Positions 59,882 through 64,000 of a stretch of DNA of 64,000 bases are shown piece after piece. A model generated the notes under the pieces. The model saw nothing but the letters and a program-made list of their open reading frames with translations. It was not told the DNA's origin and searched no databases. The position numbers were made by a program, and so were the translations under genes. Position 1 is the first letter of the stretch, and each line of letters starts with the position of its first letter. Source of the DNA: Kappaphycus alvarezii (lineage: Eukaryota; Rhodophyta; Florideophyceae; Gigartinales; Solieriaceae); contig NADL03000608.1 in NCBI GenBank assembly GCA_002205965.3, positions 682,001 through 746,000 on the forward strand, given 5' to 3'.

Positions 59882-61133
59882 ATGAACACCAAACTCTCTA
59901 TCGACTCAATCGACCTCTCCTCCAAGCGCGTCTTCCTCCGCGTGGATTTCAACGTCCCCTTCGACAAGGAAACCGGCACCACCATCACCAACACTCAACG
60001 CATTGACGCCGCCCTTCCAACCATTCGCCACATTCTCGCCGCAGGTCCCAAGGCCCTAGTTCTCGCCTCTCATCTCGGTCGTCCTCAAGGAAACGTCATC
60101 CCCAAGTACTCTCTCCGCCCAGTCGCCAAAGTCGTTGAACAAAAGCTCGCTACCAAAGTCGTCTTTCTAGAGTCTGCCATAGGTGCAGACACGGAAAAGG
60201 CTTGCGCAGATCCAGAGCCGGGTACCGTTTTCTGTTGGAGAATTTGAGGTATCATATCGAGGAGGAGGGCAAGGGTGTTGACGCAGAGGGGAATAAGATC
60301 AAGGCGGACCAGCAGAGTGTGCAGCAGTTTAGAGACGCTTTAAGCAGGCTTGCTGACGTGTATGTGAACGACGCGTTTGGTACCGCCCATCGTGCACATT
60401 CTTCTATGGTGGGCGTGCAGTTGCCGGTACGGGCGGCTGGGTTTTTGATGAACAAGGAGTTGCAGTATTTCGGAAAGGCGTTGGGGGATCCCGCGAGGCC
60501 GTTTTTGAGTATTATGGGTGGCAGTAAGGTGTCGGATAAGATTTTGTTGATTGAGAATCTGCTGGATAAGGTGGATGAGATGATTATTGCGGGCGGAATG
60601 GCGTTTACGTTTAAAAAGGTTGTGCATGGCATGTCGATCGGCAAGTCGCTGTTTGATGACAAGGGTGCGGAGATTGCAAAGGACATTGTGGAAAAGGCGG
60701 AGAGCAAGGGAGTGAAACTACACTTTCCTGTCGACTTTACCATCGCCGATGACTTTTCGCCGCAGGCAAAGACCGGTATCGCAGAGGAGGCGGATGGGAT
60801 TCCTGACGAGTGGATGGGGCTTGATGCGGGGCCCAAGACGCGTGAAATGATGCGTGAGGTGATTTTGAGGGCAAAGACAATTGTGTGGAATGGACCGGTG
60901 GGGGTGTTTGAGTTTGAAAAGTTTGCACTAGGTACAAAGGCTGTGATGGATGCGGTGGTTGAGGCTACGGGTATGGGCTGCGTTACCATTATTGGAGGCG
61001 GCGATACCGCTACGGCTGCAAAGGATATGGGGCCGCGGATAAGGTGAGTCACGTTTCTACTGGCGGAGGCGCGAGTTTGGAGCTTTTGGAGGGTAAGACT
61101 CTGCCTGGTGTTGCTGCATTGTCGGACGCTTGA
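59882..61133 (+). CDS. PGK: Phosphoglycerate kinase
   Basis: Converts 1,3-bisphosphoglycerate and ADP to 3-phosphoglycerate and ATP in glycolysis and gluconeogenesis. About 417 residues, the normal length, with no transit peptide (starts [12 protein letters not shown]), so probably cytosolic. Landmarks in order: [79 protein letters not shown] and [15 protein letters not shown]. Intronless. The frame is interrupted twice: near 60230 (GTTTTCTG; five T would read [10 protein letters not shown]) and near 61033 (ATGGGGCC; five G would read [10 protein letters not shown]). Both fit one base lost from a homopolymer in an essential gene, so they look like assembly errors. Codon choice is C-ending before about 60240 and G-ending after. 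Confidence 0.95.
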
Positions 61134-61589
61134 GGAGGGACGCGACGTAGTGTAGCTGCCTGTTGAGAGTGTGGTAGACGATAAAGTTGTTGCAGAGTTG
61201 AGACATTGGTGCCGGTTGAACCTATTGCTTTGAGCAAAGTGGTGATGGTGTGTTACCAAAGTGACATGCTGCAGGGGTCTGGGTCTGATAGGTGTAACAA
61301 GCGATGACATGACAACGTGTCACGTTTAGGAGTAACAAACATGGCCATGATGAAAACTATGCACTGCCATCATACTTGCGTTTTATTGGAAGATTCTGGG
61401 GGAGTCTAGCTGGTTTCTAGACAAGTCCAGAGACGTTTCAAACAAACCCAAAACAACTTGCCGTCAAGTCATGGGCGCCTTTCCTCACACCGGCGCCGGT
61501 CGACTGTTTCTCCATCCCATTCCCGCCCCACGTGCACCACCGAGTACAAATAGCCGCACGGGGCGTGCCCCACACGGCTCCATTCCGTC
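61134..61589. other. Intergenic region between PGK and BAG genes
   Basis: No gene supported; GC falls and then rises toward the C-rich leader before 61590. Confidence 0.4.
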
Positions 61590-62139
61590 ATGTCGTCCCC
61601 CCCACCGTGACGCTTCTTCACGCACGCGCGACGTACACGCTTGAAATTCCGGAGACGTTACAGGAATTGCAACGTGAGGTGGAGGCGGCAACTAGGGTTC
61701 CGGTGTCGGGTCAGCGGCTTGTTTTTTCGGGGCGTAGATTGACGGGGCGGGAGATACGCTGCTTTCTACACTTGGTGTGTGTGGGGGGAAGAAAATCATG
61801 CTGCTGGGTCGAGCGGGGGGTTTGGATGAGAGACGGGAGTTGAGGTGTGTGAATTTGGAACGGGTTGATGCGTGCCGGAGGGAGGTGAGTGAAATGGAGG
61901 GTAGGTTGAGGGGAGTTGAGCGGCGGGTGGGGGTGGGTGAGGATGGGTTGGGTTTAAAACGGGAGACGATGGTGCTTGCAGAGGGGTTTATGAAGGTGCT
62001 GCTGACGTTGGATGGTATTGTGGAAGAGGGTGAGCAACGAGGGGAGGTGAGTGGGTGGAAGAGTGAACGAAAGGCGCTTGTCCGGCGCGTGCAAGCGAAT
62101 TTGGAACGGTGTGACAAGTTGGATAAGGAGGTGCAATGA
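61590..62139 (+). CDS. BAG-domain co-chaperone with N-terminal ubiquitin-like domain
   Basis: Nucleotide-exchange factor type regulator of Hsp70. ATG at 61590, then a ubiquitin-like domain (ATYTLEIPETLQEL, RVPVSGQRLVFSGRRL, CGGKKIMLLGRAG), then a helical region and a BAG domain at the end (FMKVLLTLDGIVEEG, GWKSERKALVRRVQ, KLDKEVQ). About 180 residues, matching small BAG1-like proteins. The frame breaks twice. Right after the start a run of seven C should be eight (MSSPPTVTLLHA). Near 61754 one C is missing (EIPLLSTLGVCGG). Both are one-base losses, so probably consensus errors. Intronless; 456 bp downstream of PGK in the same orientation. I am sure of the domains and less sure of the exact start. 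Confidence 0.82.
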
Positions 62140-63794
62140 GGGCGGTGTCAGAGGTGTAAGAAGGGAAGGGTTTGTTTATGGGGGAGGATGATGATGAGGA
62201 TGATGATGATTTTTATTTGGGGAGTATACTTTGTTACGGAAGAATGCAGAGAATGCACGTGTGCTTGGCACGGATCACTGGGCGCTTGGCCTTTTTGAGG
62301 ATTATGCCTGGAGCGCTTTGTTCAGGTCGCATGCTCCATGAGTTTGGGAAAGACAGCAAGGGGGAGATAACATTTGGTGTATGATATCGTACAAAGAGTT
62401 GCTTGGTGTGGATGGACAATCGTTATCTATCTCACCTGCCATACCCTACTGTAAGATAACCAAAGGCATTATTCTTGTGCTTTACATCTACCACCTTTAT
62501 CCCACAAAAGTAACAACCTTGCTATGCGCTGGTCTTCTTGACAGTGTATTTGTTTACGGCGTAGAGATGATGGTCGCATTTCTCCGCGTGCCCCGTTTAA
62601 TCTAGTAAAAGTCATGTGATCAATGCTGGATGAATGATTGCACCTCATTGAATTGTCGACTTGCTGCTCATGTCAATAACAACTTTTCCCAGTCTCCCTT
62701 TCCCATGCTACCATCTTACATTCATCTTTGACATTTACAAGAGTGGTTTGCAACAACTGAACCCACCTCGCCCATCAGCCCCACCGGCAAAATAACTGCA
62801 TCTCATCTACGTAGCATTCAGCAAACGTTGGGAGTGTCTCCCAGTCGCGGATTCCCATGCTATTCTTTTTTTGTACACAGTGCCAATGTGCCGCTCTGCA
62901 GGGACAACTACCCATTTACACTCTAGTCCACATATCTCCAGCCCACTGTTATCGTCCCTCTGCGGGCACGTTACAATCTTCATACAGTCATCAGTGGAAC
63001 CAACAGACAACCTGCCTCCCTTGTAAAAAAGACAAGATCGCACCAACCATTTACGACCCCTCGCACAAGCTGCCATCCTTACACAATGCCCTTTTGCATT
63101 CTCCTCTGCAAAAAGTATAAACCAATTTGCACTATCATCCCATACAGGGGTTCTCGAGCGGTTACCGATTCAACGGCCATGATCGTTTATTCGTTGGGCA
63201 AACGCAATTCGCTGTTGCTTTGTCCGCTCCCGACGATGCAACATTCCCTACAATTACTCTGCAAGTATCGCGCGTATTGTATGGTGCATTTTTTTGTGTT
63301 TTCTACACGAGTCCCTTGAATCTACACTTGTTCCAAACCGAGAATTGAGAAAACACCACTTGTCTTGTACCCCATTGATATACAACCTCGCAACGGTTAG
63401 AAGTTGCCCTTTGTTCCACATGACGCGCTTGCTTGATTATAGCAGACATTCGGCTCGGTAGTCTGGCTTTTAAACTTGTTTTGCATTTGCCGGCTAAGAA
63501 AGTTATCACATCATTGGAGCAGCAAATGAAACCTTGCTCTGTCTGGTTTCAAGACAGAAATAGTTGATGGCAGGACGAGTCACCGCCAACCTTTCTGTCC
63601 CTAGGTGCTACCAGTCGCTGCGTATCCCAGTACAGCCCTGATACTAACCCCTGCCGCTGTAGTTTTAAATCTTTAGGTTGAATGCAAATCTGCACGTACA
63701 TGTTTACGTCACTCGTCCTACTTTAGTTGAAGAGACCCCCAAAAAGTGCATTCCCGCTATCATTTGCAGTACTCGGAATTCATTTCAAATGAGA
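62140..63794. other. Intergenic region, no gene supported
   Basis: Begins with a GAT-repeat stretch (62185-62215) in the 3' flank of the BAG gene. Small frames on both strands have no recognisable content. No repeat or RNA gene identified. Confidence 0.4.
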
Positions 63795-64000
63795 TTATAC
63801 CAGCGCCCTCCTTATTCCTGTCACTCTCACCTTGTTCAGGTACACTTGCTCGACGATTTTGGCGCAAGCGACACCATCAGCTTCTCTTTGACCACTATCG
63901 GGGATGACATTATGCAGGATTCCAACGCTGCGATGGATTCCAATCTTAATGGCTTTGGTACCTGTCGAGAAAACCTGCAGTCTCGAGCCAACCACATTGC
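63795..64000 (-). CDS. Possible 3' end of a minus-strand gene, cut by the window edge
   Basis: A minus-strand frame stays open from the window edge to a stop at 63795 (66 or more codons; includes GSRLQVFSTGTKAIKIGIH and NVIPDSGQREADGVACAKIVEQVYL). It reads like a compact soluble domain but I cannot name it. A second minus-strand frame is also open for part of this stretch. Confidence 0.3.
   Translation of the reverse strand, partial: NVVGSRLQVFSTGTKAIKIGIHRSVGILHNVIPDSGQREADGVACAKIVEQVYLNKVRVTGIRRALV

Noticed and set aside
59882-61133. PGK as a pseudogene
   Set aside because: Both frame breaks fit one-base homopolymer losses and all catalytic motifs are conserved, so assembly error is the better explanation.
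60252-61310. 352-codon minus-strand frame over PGK
   Set aside because: Antisense shadow; the plus strand encodes unmistakable PGK motifs over the same bases.
1-64000. CRISPR arrays, bacterial operons, rRNA genes
   Set aside because: No regularly spaced repeats, no bacterial-type operon signals and no rRNA-like sequence; introns and gypsy elements show this is eukaryotic DNA.

Overview
The window is nuclear DNA of a eukaryote. It carries several nested Ty3/gypsy-type LTR retrotransposons and their solo LTRs, a two-ORF DNA transposon with a 58-bp GTAAGT...CTAAC...TTTTTAG intron, and a compact, GC-rich, nearly intronless cluster of housekeeping genes (SUN-domain protein, phosphoglycerate kinase, BAG-domain co-chaperone) at the right end. 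A compact genome with short introns that is heavily loaded with gypsy elements suggests a microbial eukaryote or alga. A red alga is my best guess, by inference only: no rRNA or organelle marker is present.

Left and centre (1-37 kb): three internal copies of one gypsy family, here called A (A1 at 1-4223, A2 at 8637-16097, A3 at 27568-33220), and two solo LTRs of the same family (A4 at 16493-24914, A5 at 35668-37178). Every insertion with both ends visible has a perfect 5-bp target duplication: A2 GATAC, A3 ATATT, A4 AAGGG, A5 AAGTT. A4 is split by a complete second gypsy element, B (17717-24753, chromodomain type). A4 itself split a minus-strand ORF that resembles the C-terminal zinc-binding/endonuclease module of LINE-like elements; its last 41 or so codons are stranded 8.4 kb away at 16365-16492.

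The most unusual feature is in the family-A LTRs. The downstream part (promoter to LTR end, with two conserved hairpins) is shared by all copies, but the upstream U3 part comes in at least three unrelated forms. In two LTRs (A4 and A5) the U3 carries a protein-coding gene for a small protein with a basic N-terminus, a long acidic middle and a conserved C-terminus. It sits behind its own TATTTAAA box and upstream of the TATATA box that would drive the element. A2's LTR keeps the flanks but lacks the gene; A3's U3 is unrelated. A2 also has, after its integrase, a tandemly duplicated domain that I do not recognise.

Region 37.9-47 kb: an old, heavily decayed gypsy element C, then a DNA transposon with a decayed minus-strand DDE transposase and a divergent, intact, spliced companion gene. 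Region 47.2-53.3 kb: minus-strand chromodomain gypsy element D (TSD TGTAT).

Region 53.5-64 kb: host genes. A minus-strand spliced gene (53579-54193) of unknown function is followed by poorly supported ORFs, then SUN-domain protein, PGK and BAG protein on the plus strand. Several apparent frameshifts in these genes each fit loss of one base from a run of identical bases, so they look like consensus errors of the assembly rather than true pseudogenes; the same may account for part of the damage in the mobile elements. The host genes share a striking strand asymmetry: the coding strand is C/pyrimidine-rich at the 5' end and switches to G-rich downstream. The U3 gene of the LTRs shows the same pattern.
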